DNA of 64,000 nt from Adiantum capillus-veneris (Eukaryota > Streptophyta > Polypodiopsida > Polypodiales > Pteridaceae): positions 67,342,676 to 67,406,675 of the forward strand of contig CM043969.1 of NCBI GenBank assembly GCA_014529385.2. The letters run 5' to 3'. Every line of letters begins with the position of its first letter. The stretch's first letter is position 1. The position numbers and the translations under genes are program-made. Shown here one piece after another: positions 1 through 10,720 of the stretch. A model generated the notes under the pieces. It had not been told where the DNA came from. It saw nothing but the letters and a program-made list of their open reading frames with translations, and made no database searches.

Positions 1-865
1 GAATTTAGAAAATGCAAGAGGTTTCACAAGGCTACTTCAAGGGCAGTTCTTTTTCTCTGTTCAAGGTCTGCAGTAACAATTATGAATGCAAAGGGAATTC
101 TGGGAAAATGGATTGTCAACTGGTCTCAAAGCTAACAAAAGGTGGGGTGTCTCTTGGAATGACAAGCAATGGAGCTATAGATTTCAATGCATTTGGGCAT
201 TCCCTCTTTCGATTAAGCATAACTGCCTCTTATGGCTCATATTGCCCCAGAGGGTCTAGACTGGTTCAAAGGCAAAAGCTATTGGTTTATCTGATGGCAT
301 ATGAAGAAGATATAAACTGCATGAGGAAACCTTGTCCCACCTATTTATCAACAACACCCTTTACAAAAGAGAATTCTAAATGGCATGCTCATTAGAGAGT
401 TCAAAGATAACTTGGAACTGGTGAGTGTAGCTTCACAGGTATTCCTTTTTGGACTTGTATGAGAGGGGCCCTTTTATGGCAGATTTGGATTGAGAGAAAC
501 AAAGTAGTGTTTGGAACTTCTTTTTCACATTCACCTATCCCGTTGACTGCTAGTTTTAGACTTGTAATGAGGGAATTGATTAGTCATTCCTCAGAGGTTG
601 CCTATTGTGATCTTAAGTTTCTGCAAAAGTAGCTTAGATGGCAAAGATGGAGGTATGTTCGCTTATCCTTCTATGATCCCAAGAGACTCCAAGTTGTTTT
701 CAACTATCTTTTCTTGCAATGCTCCATGATGCTCCCCTTGTGTATAGGCCTTCTCTCTTTTGACCATGGTGGCCCCTACCTTATCTTTTAGGGATCCTTC
801 TACTCTCTTATTTCTCTAGTTAGTTCACTTGTTCTTCAAAAACAATAATAATAATAATAATCGAG
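1..865 (+). mobile_element. LINE (non-LTR retrotransposon) 3' fragment, zf-RVT region, decayed
   Basis: Pieces of the C-terminal zinc-binding region (zf-RVT) that follows reverse transcriptase in plant LINEs can be read in shifting plus-strand frames: WNDKQWSYRFQCIWAF near 155-205, ETLSHLFINNTLYK near 322-365 and LLWQIWIERNKVVFG near 470-515. The last matches the conserved 'W.IWxERN..F' tail of this family. Stops and frameshifts separate them, so nothing is translatable. An A-rich (AAT)n run at about 837-862 is a plausible LINE 3' tail. The reverse transcriptase itself lies outside the window or is lost. Confidence 0.7.
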
Positions 866-2160
866 TTTATTGATTAAAATAATAATAATAATTGTATTCA
901 TTGATTGATAATTAGATTATTCCAAAAATGACATTTTTAATAAATTGGTTTGTTAGTTTTTTTAATTTTTAATTGGGAATTTTGGAGGGGAAGTTTGAGT
1001 TCTCTTTCTTAGAAAACTAGAGAAGGAAAGAGAGGGACAATTTTTTTTGAAATGGGTCGATCTTTATTTCTTGCTGGTAATTTATCAATCACATTTTCAT
1101 AATCTTGTTGCTAACATCTCCATAAATTATGTCTCCACAATGCTTTTATTACATTTCTCTAAAGGCAGATTGGTCAATTCCTTTTCTTAAGATATTTTTC
1201 TTTTCCAAATTCCACACAAGTGGTAGGGGCTACCAGCTGAAATTTAATCGAAAAAGAAAGGGAATCAATTGAAATTCCGGGTGCAACCACAAGGTGTCGC
1301 ACAAGGAGGGGGGAAAGGGCAGCAGGGGTCGCACAGGCAGAGGAGTCCAGTTCGGGGTCGGACGAGGCAACAACAATGCTGCAGGGGTCTCGAAAGGCGG
1401 GGACAGTGCCTCGTAGCTGGTACACGCAAAAGATGTTCTTTTTTTTTGGTTTGAGAGACAAGTTGTGCAGCTCGGCATGACAGCTCTTCTGGTTACGAGA
1501 GTATATACATTGTTGATGGCCCTCATGGGTGCGAGCTCGAGCCCAATCGTAGAGTTTTTGAAGTCTAAGCGACTCCGTAAGGTGGGTGAGATTCGGACGA
1601 ATCTGGTGGGTTATTGAATATAATAAAAGAGCCGTCAGTATGTCTGCACGATTACATTCTTAAATATAATCGACTCTTAAATTTTTTTCCTCTATTTGAA
1701 AAGGCCACTCACGGAGCACCACTAGTCTACCATGACTTTCATTACTTTGTTGGATTATGAGAACAACCATTTGCCAGATGAAGATTGAGGGTTCAAGCAC
1801 CACCCGTAAGTGTAGTGAGTGGATGTTTGTTCTTAGCAGGTTAGGTTTTGGAGAATAGAATACTGTCATTGCTTAGAGGAGGTCTCCTAATAGATGTACC
1901 TATTATATAGGTTCAAGAAAAAAAAATTAATACAAACAAGTGAAAGGGTCACAATGGCTTTCTAAAACAATAAGAAAGTGATAAAATCATTAAGCTGAGT
2001 TTAACTAGAATTATATAAGGTGAAGTTCAAGAATGTCCGTTTCATTAAGCGATCGAGTTTTCTCCTCGCAAAGAAGCAAACCCAAAATACTAGTTAAAGT
2101 TTTGAGATTTTTATGATTTTTTAACTAAGTTTTCACATATTTCACCAGTTTTCTTTCCTT
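866..2160. other. Stretch without a recognised gene
   Basis: AT-rich non-coding sequence. Short open frames at 1230-1526 (minus) and 1269-1454 (plus) overlap a GC-rich patch encoding a low-complexity Gly/Arg/Gln string. I recognise no family and do not call a gene. Confidence 0.5.
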
Positions 2161-2164
2161 TACC

Positions 2165-2320
2165 ATGGTTTGCTCATATGTGTGTATGTGTGTGTGTGTG
2201 TGTGTGTGTAGAATTTACTAGAATTATGCAAGGTGGAGCTTCACTTTAGCATGGTTTGCTCATGTGTGTGTGTGTGTAGAATTTATTAGAATTATGCAAG
2301 GTGGAGCTTCACTTTAGCAT
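2165..2320. repeat. Two-copy tandem duplication with internal (GT)n
   Basis: The block 'catggtttgctcat - (GT)n - tagaattta.tagaattatgc...' occurs at 2165-2249 and again at 2250-2320. The copies differ mainly in (GT)n length, which suggests a local duplication primed by the microsatellite. Confidence 0.85.
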
Positions 2321-3190
2321 TGTAAAAGAATAGAATGCAATAGAAGTCAAGCCATGTGAGGATGTGAAATGAAAGGTGAAATAAAAAGATCCATTTAATA
2401 TTTTAAAATCAAAATAACATTTAAGGTAAGTCTCAATCATCACCGAAAACATTGAAAGTATGTCTAACTCAACTCTTTAATATTCAATTATAGAAAGGTG
2501 TCATTTAAGTAACTTGAAAAGAAATTTACAAATCAAATGAAAAAAAAGGGTGTGTTATAATCTTGAAAAAATCCTAGATAAAAGATTTTCATAAAATCTC
2601 TTGAATGCACATGAGATAGTAGTTTTACATATAGTAAACACTTCTTGCATGTACACACATGCGACACTCATTTATCGTATATAACATGTTTTCATCTGTT
2701 TCCATCCATGTATCTTCTCGAGAACTGAGCAATTTCCCCTCCCTCCTAGCAGGCAATGACTCTCAAAGCAATTTTTGCATAATGTGCGCCATCCAAGGCC
2801 ACAAAAATTTTCTTTTTCTCTTGAAGCTTTGTGAAAAATACTTCGCAACTCCCTTATCGGCCTCTTCTTGTGATTCCCCAATCTCTTCAAAGAATGGAAA
2901 ACCCCCCTAGCCTCTTTTTGGTGTGGATGGAGCTTCCCAAACTTCTTTGTTGGGTTACACACTTATATTTGGAACAGCAAGTCGTGAGAGCAGACATGTC
3001 GCTATGAGTGGTGGCATTGTCATAACACATGCTTTATGCCACAAAGCGTCTTCCTTTGAAGATGATGGAGTTGTGAGAATAAAAATTTGAGAATGTGGAT
3101 ATCACATGGCCCACATAAGATGATAAGATAGTGCGCATGACCCCAAGTTAATGTCCCTTCTTGAACATCAAATAAGATAAAGATAGAGAG
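2321..3190. other. Stretch without a recognised gene
   Basis: Unannotated AT-rich sequence. The small open frames on both strands at 2659-2962 show no recognisable motif. Confidence 0.4.
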
Positions 3191-3194
3191 ATTA

Positions 3195-3325
3195 AAAAAA
3201 AAAATAGCCATTTGAATCTTCGCTTCAAATAATTTTACGGGATTGCGTCCACTCACTCACTCGCATGTCTTAGGAGTTGAAGCCCCTCACCTATACCACT
3301 AAGGCAACACCCCTTGACAGGTAAC
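3195..3325 (-). mobile_element. SINE-like element (tRNA-derived type)
   Basis: Read on the minus strand, the sequence has an A-box-like TTGCCTTAGTGG, then a B-box-like GGGGCTTCAACTCC about 30 nt later. A 3' body follows (GTGGACGCAATCCCGTAAAA, then TTGAAGC) and a T-rich end. The same 3' body recurs on the minus strand at about 50640-50745. Spaced pol III boxes plus a shared 3' body suggest a SINE; I have not established full ends or TSDs. Confidence 0.55.
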
Positions 3326-3535
3326 TTAACTCTACCACCCACATAACCTTAACTCTACCACCCACAATTGTGAGTATGACCAAAAAAAAAAAAAAAAGAT
3401 GAAGATAGAGAGATAACTTAACTCTACCAGTATGGCCCCAAAAAAATAAAAAAGATGAAGATAGAGAGATAACTTAACTCTACTACTCACAATTCTGAGT
3501 ATGGCCCAAAAAAAAAAACAATGAAGACAGAGCGA
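3318..3535. repeat. Degenerate ~60-bp tandem repeats
   Basis: 'aacttaactctac' followed by an A-rich run and 'gatgaagatagagagat' repeats three to four times with small changes. Poly(A) length differs between units. No coding content. Confidence 0.8.
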
Positions 3536-3597
3536 GTGTGTGGCCCTCTTCTTTGTGCCTTTGTTAAAACACTCCGTCAAGAGTCAATGCTCCCTCT

Positions 3598-3660
3598 TCT
3601 ATACTAACTATAATGGGGGAAGGGATTCCGGTACCATCCCCCGGACACGTGGCGAAAAGA
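3598..3660 (+). mobile_element. Helitron-like 5' terminus
   Basis: Begins TCTATACTAACTATAATGGG and continues as a G-rich 'ggaagggattccgg' block. It is shared with the termini at 7653, 22958(-) and 24887(-). The base before TC is T rather than the expected A. A GA tract follows at 3707-3733, and 'gccgcggccaggactccag' near 3810-3829 could be a decayed 3' end. Alternatively the element may extend to the 3' end at 6576 and carry the PPR fragment between. Confidence 0.5.
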
Positions 3661-3701
3661 GAATGCTCCGGGCAGTGTTCCCTGCAACAACCTACAACTG
3701 T

Positions 3702-3734
<33 letters not shown>

Positions 3735-4748
3735 GTTGCTTTTCGGGCAGTGCTCTCTGAGGCCCTGAGCGAGAAGTAGAGAGAGAGAGGGAGAGAGAGG
3801 TAAGTGTTGCCGCGGCCAGGACTCCAGTTTTTTTTTAAAGTTTGCAGCTCGCCACCTTTTTATCATCCCAATGTAGGTATTATGCGCTCCGCACTACTCT
3901 CAGCTTCGCAACGGCTCCTTTGCCATCTACGTTTTCAAAATCTATGCTTGTGGCTGAGGGCTTTCAAAGACCTCCCCTCCTCCGCACTAGCACAGCGGCG
4001 CTACAGTTTGGCTGGCAATCTTGGAGAGCCGCACCAAGTTTAGGTTGGGAGTCTGGGGCGCATAGCTTAATGGCATGCATATGGAGTTTGGCAGAAACGA
4101 TTGAGTCGGCCATTGTGATGTTGAGCCCCCCCCCCCCCCCCCCCCCGAAGTCGGCAGCAAAATATAACGTTTCTCCTCTCTCCATCAGGGTAATGTGTAT
4201 ATTAACCTCTTCTTTGCCTCCACGCTCTCGTGTATATTAATTAGCTCCCGTGTAAGTTCTCGCTCATATCCGGCCAGCTGCCTCCAGCTCTTTTGCCTTC
4301 TGAAGCACTCCATTGACTTGGTTCCCACCTGCAGTACGTCGAGGAGCCGACAGAAGCTGAACATGGACCAGCCTGCCCCACAGCTACAACGAATCCTTCC
4401 ATATAAGCTCCCCTGCATTTGAACGCGACTCTTTTTCTCCTCGACATTAATTGTTAAGAGCGCATCCATAGATCAGGCGTGGGTGCTCGATATGTCTGCT
4501 TGCTTGCTTACTGTGTAGCCAGATCAATATGATCCCTCTAGCTTTGACTGCAAACGTACCTTGAGAGTCGAGGGAGAGTCACATAATGACGCCCTGCAAA
4601 TTACTCCTCCCATATGCGCCTCTTAGTAACGCAGCCCATTAGTCCTCCCATAGGCGCCTCTTAGTAACACAGCCCATGCTGATGACTGCCATTCGTGCTT
4701 GCTCCAGCAATAATACCGCCTCCTCACCTGCTCTTACTTGCACGCATG

Positions 4749-4829
<81 letters not shown>

Positions 4830-5158
4830 GATTGCAGGTGTGACGATGTATGTGTGTGTACTACAACCCCTGATCTATGTGCTCTTAGTGCGTGCTGCAG
4901 CAGCACTGCCTAACTTAGCACGCAGTCTTGCTTTCACTTTTCACTGTTTCATACATGTTTTATGTGTGTGTGTGTGTGTGTGTGCGCGCGCGCGCGTGCA
5001 CGGGTGCGTGCAAGTGTTTATGTGCATGAAAGGAAGAGAGAGTTTATGAGAGTGTGGTGTAGCAACAACTGGGGTCGCCATCCTTGATGAATGATAAGGG
5101 TGAAGCAATATGGGGAAAGAACAAGAGAGGACTCAAAGAAAATTCAAGGAAAATAATC

Positions 5159-5201
<43 letters not shown>

Positions 5202-5250
5202 TAAAAATCAAGGAAAATAATAGAGAGAGAGAGAGATAGGAACAAGAAGA
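3661..5250. repeat. Microsatellite-rich stretch, no recognised gene
   Basis: Contains (GA)n at 3707-3733, a poly(C) run near 4128-4146, (GT)n followed by (GA)n at 4751-4828, (GT)n-(GC)n at 4963-4998 and (GA)n at 5164-5197. The open frames across these tracts encode only Arg-Glu or Leu-Ser repeats. An open frame at 4185-4469 (minus, 94 aa) shows no known motif. Confidence 0.75.
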
Positions 5251-5255
5251 ACTTT

Positions 5256-5495
5256 GTGGGAGCAATCAGAAGAGACCTGAAAGATTTATGTGATGAGGCT
5301 GGTTACAAATCGGTTGCCCATACTTGGGCAATAGGTACATATATTGACGTGGCGGCCAACTGCCAAAAGGTTATTTGCTCCGTGAAATGCACACTGGACA
5401 AATTCATGGACGAGCAAGCTCCCCCGCTCACCCACGAGCAAGGGTTGAACCTCATGCCCCACCGAATAAAACAAAGGGCTCGACCAATAGAATAA
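5256..5495 (+). other. Unrecognised 79-residue open frame
   Basis: An open frame rich in Cys (DVAANCQKVICSVKC) that I cannot assign to a family. It lies between GA repeats and a SINE-like copy, with no promoter or splice context I can defend. It may be a fragment of a captured gene or chance. Confidence 0.2.
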
Positions 5496-5596
5496 GTGCC
5501 TTCTCATGCAAGCGAGAGGAGCTTTTATTATTTTATCAGAGCTTGGGCATAGCAATGTGCAAAGCTTACCTGCCCGTCCCTTGAGGGTATGGGTAG

Positions 5597-5707
5597 AGGC
5601 TTCAGTAGTGTGTATTTGACATGAGTATTGAGCTCAAGACCTCATTCATCCTCTTAAAAAAATTAGGATAATCAATCTACCACACTTGGTGATAAAAGGA
5701 TAATTCC
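5597..5707 (-). mobile_element. SINE-like element copy
   Basis: On the minus strand this reads 'caagtgtggtagattgatta' and then 'aggtcttgagctcaatactc'. It matches the plus-strand copies at 46999-47110, 47183-47300 and 49125-49235. The first block resembles a pol III A box, and the GAGCTCAA/GAGTTCAA block a B box. Confidence 0.5.
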
Positions 5708-5822
5708 ATTTTCCTCTTCTTATCCTCGCACACATCTATATCTATATTGCACACATAGGTTAAGGAGCAAAGAGCAATGCCATTTCACACAACTGCTAGC
5801 AAGTTACGAACACGAGTGTGCA

Positions 5823-5844
5823 TACACACACACACACACACACA
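5823..5844. repeat. (CA)n microsatellite
   Basis: About eleven CA dinucleotides. Confidence 0.95.
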
Positions 5845-5964
5845 AAGAGTCGATTTCGTGAACTCAGAGCAACACTTAGAAAGCAACAATATCCACTACA
5901 CAAGCAAACATGAAGGGGAAGAGAGTAAGTCTTTCATTAATGAGCTCACTTAAAGACTCTCCCA

Positions 5965-6535
5965 AGGAGAAGGATTTGTACCAAGGCAATAGGATACATG
6001 GTGATATTTGTGATAGCGGGTTGCTTCAAAAGAACACATACTGAGGCAAGACGTTAGTCAATATATATGTCAGGTGTGGTGGACTCGACAGAGCACAACA
6101 GGTCGTCGATGACGACATGTAATGATGTATGCCAAATGTGATGTACTGCTTAAAGCACAAAAAGTCCTTGAGGAGCTCCCTATCCAGGATGTCTTCTCTT
6201 GGAGTGCACTGATTACATATGCCCAAACTTGGGTAGGGCCAAGAGGCTTTGGGCTATTTTCAGTGGATGCGAAGCAAGGGTGTCTCCAGATGCAATCACA
6301 TACACTTGCATCTTGAAGTCAAGGGTCAGCGTTAGAAAGCTCTCTGCTATTTTCAATAGATGGAGAGTGAGGGAAATATCCATACAAATACAATCATGTA
6401 TACTTGCACTTTGAAGGCATGTGGCATTACACAAGACAAGATGCTGATATGGGCAAAATAACTCACAATGATATTGTTAGTTACTGGTTTTTGAAAGAAA
6501 AGGTCGTGCTCTTTGCACTACCTTGGGCGACACAA
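5965..6535 (+). pseudogene. PPR (PLS-class) protein pseudogene fragment
   Basis: Consecutive plant PPR motifs read on the plus strand in changing frames: GNRIHGDICDSGLLQKNT (about 5978-6035), YVRCGGLDRAQQVV (about 6065-6108), KAQKVLEELPIQDVFSW (about 6154-6204), then 'SPDAITYTCILK' and 'ACGITQD...HNDIV'. PPR proteins bind organellar RNA with ~35-residue helical hairpins; the PLS class guides C-to-U and U-to-C editing. Here at least four frameshifts or stops break the frame, and the fragment stops abruptly at a GA tract and a Helitron-like 3' end (6549-6576). It is non-functional and possibly captured by that element. Confidence 0.75.
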
Positions 6536-6540
6536 GTAGA

Positions 6541-6576
6541 GAGAGAGAGGCCGCCAAAGGCGGCCGGCCATACTTC
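6541..6576 (+). mobile_element. Helitron-like 3' terminus (hairpin; CTAG decayed)
   Basis: A perfect 7-bp stem, GGCCGCC-AAA-GGCGGCC (6549-6565), is followed seven bases later by CTTC where the related termini at 8188-8191 and 8686-8689 have CTAG. The hairpin-then-CTRR layout is the diagnostic 3' end of Helitrons. No matching 5' end is certain; 3598 is the nearest candidate on this strand. Confidence 0.55.
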
Positions 6577-6706
6577 CCAGATGGTTGTCCGCCACAGACA
6601 GAGAGAGTGAGAGGGAGAGGGAGACCCCTCACAGGGCGCGTGGGCAGGGGGGGGGAGAGGGAGAGAGGACTCGACATCTTGGCTTTGTTTTCTGTACAAC
6701 TCAGTG

Positions 6707-6879
6707 GTCTCTAATTTACGAAAATTTCCAAAATACCCCTCAAATTTCAAAACTCCAAAATATTTTGTCATAAATTCCCAAAATGCCCTTCGAATTTTTA
6801 AAAATTCTCAAAATACCCCTGATCGTTGATTAAATTTCTCTACAGATAAAATAAATTATAGCTTTTCAGAAGAAGAGTG

Positions 6880-6914
<35 letters not shown>

Positions 6915-7300
6915 CAACTTATCAAGGTACCTATAGGTCGGCCAGCTCCAAGAGTTTCAGAATGGAGCTCCAAGGATGAGAGAGAGAGAGAGAGAGAGAG
7001 AGATCTGGGGGAGAGAGAGAAAGAGAGTAGTGCCTTTATCGAGCAGCTTGAGCTTGAGAGAGAGAAAGAGAGGGAGAGGTATCTATATCTATTTATACAA
7101 TTATAATGTCTCTAATTTTCAAAATACCCCTCAAATTTCAAAACTTCCAAAAATACAACCAATATTTTGTCATAAATACCCAAAATGTCCTTCAAATCTT
7201 CAAAAATTTCCAAAGTACGCTTGACCGTAGATTAAATATCTCTAAAGATAAACAAATTTGTAGGCTTTCATAAGAAGAGTGATTATCTATCAACACATGA

Positions 7301-7365
<65 letters not shown>

Positions 7366-7445
7366 ATCTATACCAACTTACCAAGGTAGCTACAAGTCGA
7401 CGAGCTCCAAGAGTTTCAGACTGGAGCTCCAAGGATTCAATGAGA
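6707..7445. repeat. Tandem duplication of a ~270-330 bp block around a (CT)n tract
   Basis: Block 1 (about 6707-6977) and block 2 (about 7108-7440) share, in order: 'ctctaattt', 'ccaaaatacccctcaaattt', 'ttttgtcataaat', a (CT)n tract (6882-6912 and 7303-7362), then 'taccaactta.caaggta' and 'ctccaagagtttcaga'. The (CT)n length accounts for most of the size difference. 7087-7110 ('tctatttatacaattataatg') resembles a decayed Helitron-like 5' end, so the block may be part of that family. Confidence 0.85.
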
Positions 7446-7553
7446 GAGAAATGAAATGAAATGCTATATTAACGTCTTCAGACGGCCAGATTGACCTATG
7501 AGACCAGAAAGCTACAATGTGGTGGATCGGATATAAAGTCAGAGTAACAAAAT

Positions 7554-7556
<3 letters not shown>

Positions 7557-7635
<79 letters not shown>
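7557..7635. repeat. (GA)n microsatellite, ~79 bp
   Basis: Uninterrupted GA dinucleotides immediately upstream of the Helitron-like element at 7653. Confidence 0.98.
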
Positions 7636-7640
<5 letters not shown>

Positions 7641-7652
7641 TATATATACCTA

Positions 7653-8191
<539 letters not shown>

Positions 8192-8229
8192 TATGTATTA
8201 AATAGACAAGCATATGCTCCACGTGGTTT

Positions 8230-8231
<2 letters not shown>

Positions 8232-8312
<81 letters not shown>
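8232..8312. repeat. (CT)n microsatellite, ~80 bp
   Basis: Uninterrupted CT run on the plus strand, opposite in phase to the GA runs just upstream. Confidence 0.98.
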
Positions 8313-8313
<1 letters not shown>

Positions 8314-8527
8314 CGCGTCCTAGAAATGCTAAAGGTACGCCCTTGCAGACCGAATTGAAGAAAAGAGGCTTTAAGTGTTGGTTAATGGCTTTGGTCTGTA
8401 TGTTACACATGAACAGAGGATAGCGGTGTGGAGACGGATTGTTAGACACACTTGGCGGTAGGAAGTAGGAGGTGCAAGCAGGGGCATGAGACTATAAGTT
8501 GTCCTGCTATAACTGGCACCATCTATA

Positions 8528-8689
8528 TCTACTTAACATAATATGATGGAGGGGAGTCCCCTTTACACGTGACGCAAGCTGCGAGATGAAGGATACATTC
8601 CAAAAAAGGGAGAGAAAGAGAGAAAGGATGCACGATAAAGAGGGAGACAGAAAGAGAGAGAGGTCACCAAAAGCAGCCGGCCGTACTAG
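8528..8689 (+). mobile_element. Helitron-like non-autonomous element, 162 bp
   Basis: Starts TCTACTTAACATAATATG after A (8527), continues 'aggggagtcccctttacac', has an imperfect GA-rich middle, and ends 'agccggccgta' plus CTAG (8686-8689) followed by T. It aligns end to end with the 159-bp copy at 48174-48332, which defines both boundaries of the family. Confidence 0.65.
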
Positions 8690-9259
8690 TAACACTAAAC
8701 AAGATGAATAAACAAGAGTAAGAGAAAGAGTGGGTGGCCCCTCATAGCTCCCTTAGACACTCCATCCAAGTCTTCCTTAATACAAAACCCCCCCTTAGCC
8801 ACCTCCTTGGTCGATCACACTCACCTTCACCAAGGGGATAGTTCACCCACCTTGATGAGGGATCATTCTTGATATCCTTAAACAACTCAATAACACTAAA
8901 AACTATGAAGGAAACCTTTTCATGTGTACCTCACAACAATAGCTGTGGCATTCTTAGTATAAAATGGTGACATACTATCTAAATTCAAAGTGTTGACATG
9001 GTTAAGCCTTTTCTTATGTGTGTTTTTTTACATTTCACGTAGAGAGGACACGATCACCTAGGCGTGCCCATATACACACACACACACACACACATTTCTT
9101 CCAATCCGTGCAATGACCAAAATAGAGTCAATGGCACTTGAATCATCGACGTCAAGAAAACTACTCAAGCATGTTTCCTACTAAGCTATTGCCCAATTTT
9201 TTATCGTGTTTTATGATACTACACACATTATATATGAGAATTCTTAGGACATGGTCACA
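8690..9259. other. Stretch without a recognised gene
   Basis: Non-coding sequence with a (CA)n run at 9073-9094. It ends at the target site of the minus-strand chromovirus. Confidence 0.5.
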
Positions 9260-9264
9260 TGTGT

Positions 9265-10361
9265 TGTAATGGAATTTGCCTATTCAATTTGAGAATAGCA
9301 GAATTTAATGAGAGTACTTTCAAGAAATGATTTTGTGAGCATAGCGGATATACATAATTGAAGATAGCAACATAATCATAGCAATTAGTTAACTTGGCAT
9401 ATCACACAATGAGAGTGCTTGTGAGTGTGTGTGGGTGAGTATACCCCCTAGGCACCCCCCTAGCTTGCTTGGGTCGACCCCCCCTTGTAGCTCATGCCTG
9501 AAGCTCATTGGACCCCTCCAGGCCTAGCCAATCACAAGCAGGAGCCATTACAAGCAACATGGGTAGCCTTGGGACAAGTGTCCCCCTTTCCCCTTTGAGA
9601 GAGAGGACTTGATAAATGCTAAAACAATTAGATAATTCATGTAATTTATCATTGGACCCCTTTGAAGCCTAGCCAATAGGCTTCAAGCAACACATGAAGG
9701 TAACATGGGTAGGGGCCTGACATGTGTCCTTGCTGCCTCTTCAAGATGGGCTTCCCTTGTGTGTGTGAGTGGATGTTCTCTCTCTAGGCCCTAGGAAAAG
9801 GGCTCCCCCCCCCTCTTGTAGGAATGCTTTTGACTTTTAGGTGATCAAGCACCTTACTCACCAAGCATGACAAAGCACTTGAACTAGGGGGGGTTCCCAC
9901 AAGCATCTCAGGCAAGCTTCTCAAGGCACCTCAAGTACTTTAATCATGCAGCAAGTCAAGCACCTCAAGCATGGAGCCAGTCAAGCACCTCAAGCATCTT
10001 AATCAAGCACCTCAAGCATGAAAAACACCTCAAGCATGACAAGCACCTCAAGCAGGACAAGCACCTCGAGCTTGGGCCGGGTTCCCACAGCCCTAGCTTA
10101 CTTAAGGTCAAAAGGACTTTTACACACATTTATTGGAGGTCTTCAATGAAGCTAACCCTAAGGTCTTATGCTCCATTGGTTAGCCTTGCTCTTTGATAGA
10201 CCATCTCCCTTTTGGGCCCCTTTACATTGGCCCCGTGGTGAGATAGATCTAAAAGCACATACCTATATCTTAACACTTGTTCCCGTTTATTCTCCCACAT
10301 TAAGTGATCAATTTAATATGAGAAAATCATTTGGGTTAGTTAGATATTAGATTTTATGACA
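9265..10361 (-). repeat. 3' LTR of the minus-strand chromovirus
   Basis: 1097 bp, bounded by TG/CA, nearly identical to 16046-17150. It contains a minisatellite built on 'caagcacctcaagcatg' at about 9930-10075. Flanked outside by TGTGT (9260-9264). Confidence 0.96.
9890..10085. repeat. Minisatellite inside the LTR
   Basis: About ten imperfect copies of a 14-20 nt unit built on 'agcacctcaagcatg'. The same array is in the other LTR at about 16670-16865, where a 9-nt 'ctcaagctc' addition marks slippage since insertion. Confidence 0.85.
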
Positions 10362-10375
10362 TTACCTCTCTCTTG
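10362..10375 (-). promoter_or_regulatory. Polypurine tract of the minus-strand chromovirus
   Basis: The minus strand reads AAGAGAGAGGTAA directly before the 3' LTR. This is the expected position and composition of the plus-strand DNA primer. Confidence 0.8.
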
Positions 10376-10720
10376 AAATCATAGTCGTCCTCGACTATGA
10401 GGTAGAAGAGATAAAGTCTTAGTCATTAGTCAATCGTACTTAGCGGGTAAAGGATCCCTTTTTACCCTACGACATCTTTCCAAGATGGATGACTAATCCA
10501 TTTGGTGCTTGGGAGACATAGCTGCCGCAAGCATGTCTGCTCTTTAGTCCATTTCATTCTCCCAAAGTAGAGTGACAAATTCTACTTGGTGTTTGAGAGA
10601 CGTTGTCATCACAAACATGATTCTAAGCATGCATACTAGTTAAATTTGTGCACAATTAAAAAGAGGACTAGTCATATAAGACAAAAACATGAGTTATTTA
10701 AAAGAAATTTATACATTTGC

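Noticed and set aside
1715-1880. Possible additional SINE-like copy ('gggttcaagcacc')
   Set aside because: Only a single B-box-like word is present; neither an A box nor the family body could be aligned.
3810-3832. Possible Helitron-like 3' end paired with the 5' end at 3598
   Set aside because: The hairpin is incomplete and CTAG is not present (ctccag), so I did not call a complete element.
9890-10085. Regular short repeats in the LTR as a possible CRISPR-like array
   Set aside because: Units are 14-20 nt without unique spacers, present in both LTRs of a plant retrotransposon; this is a minisatellite.
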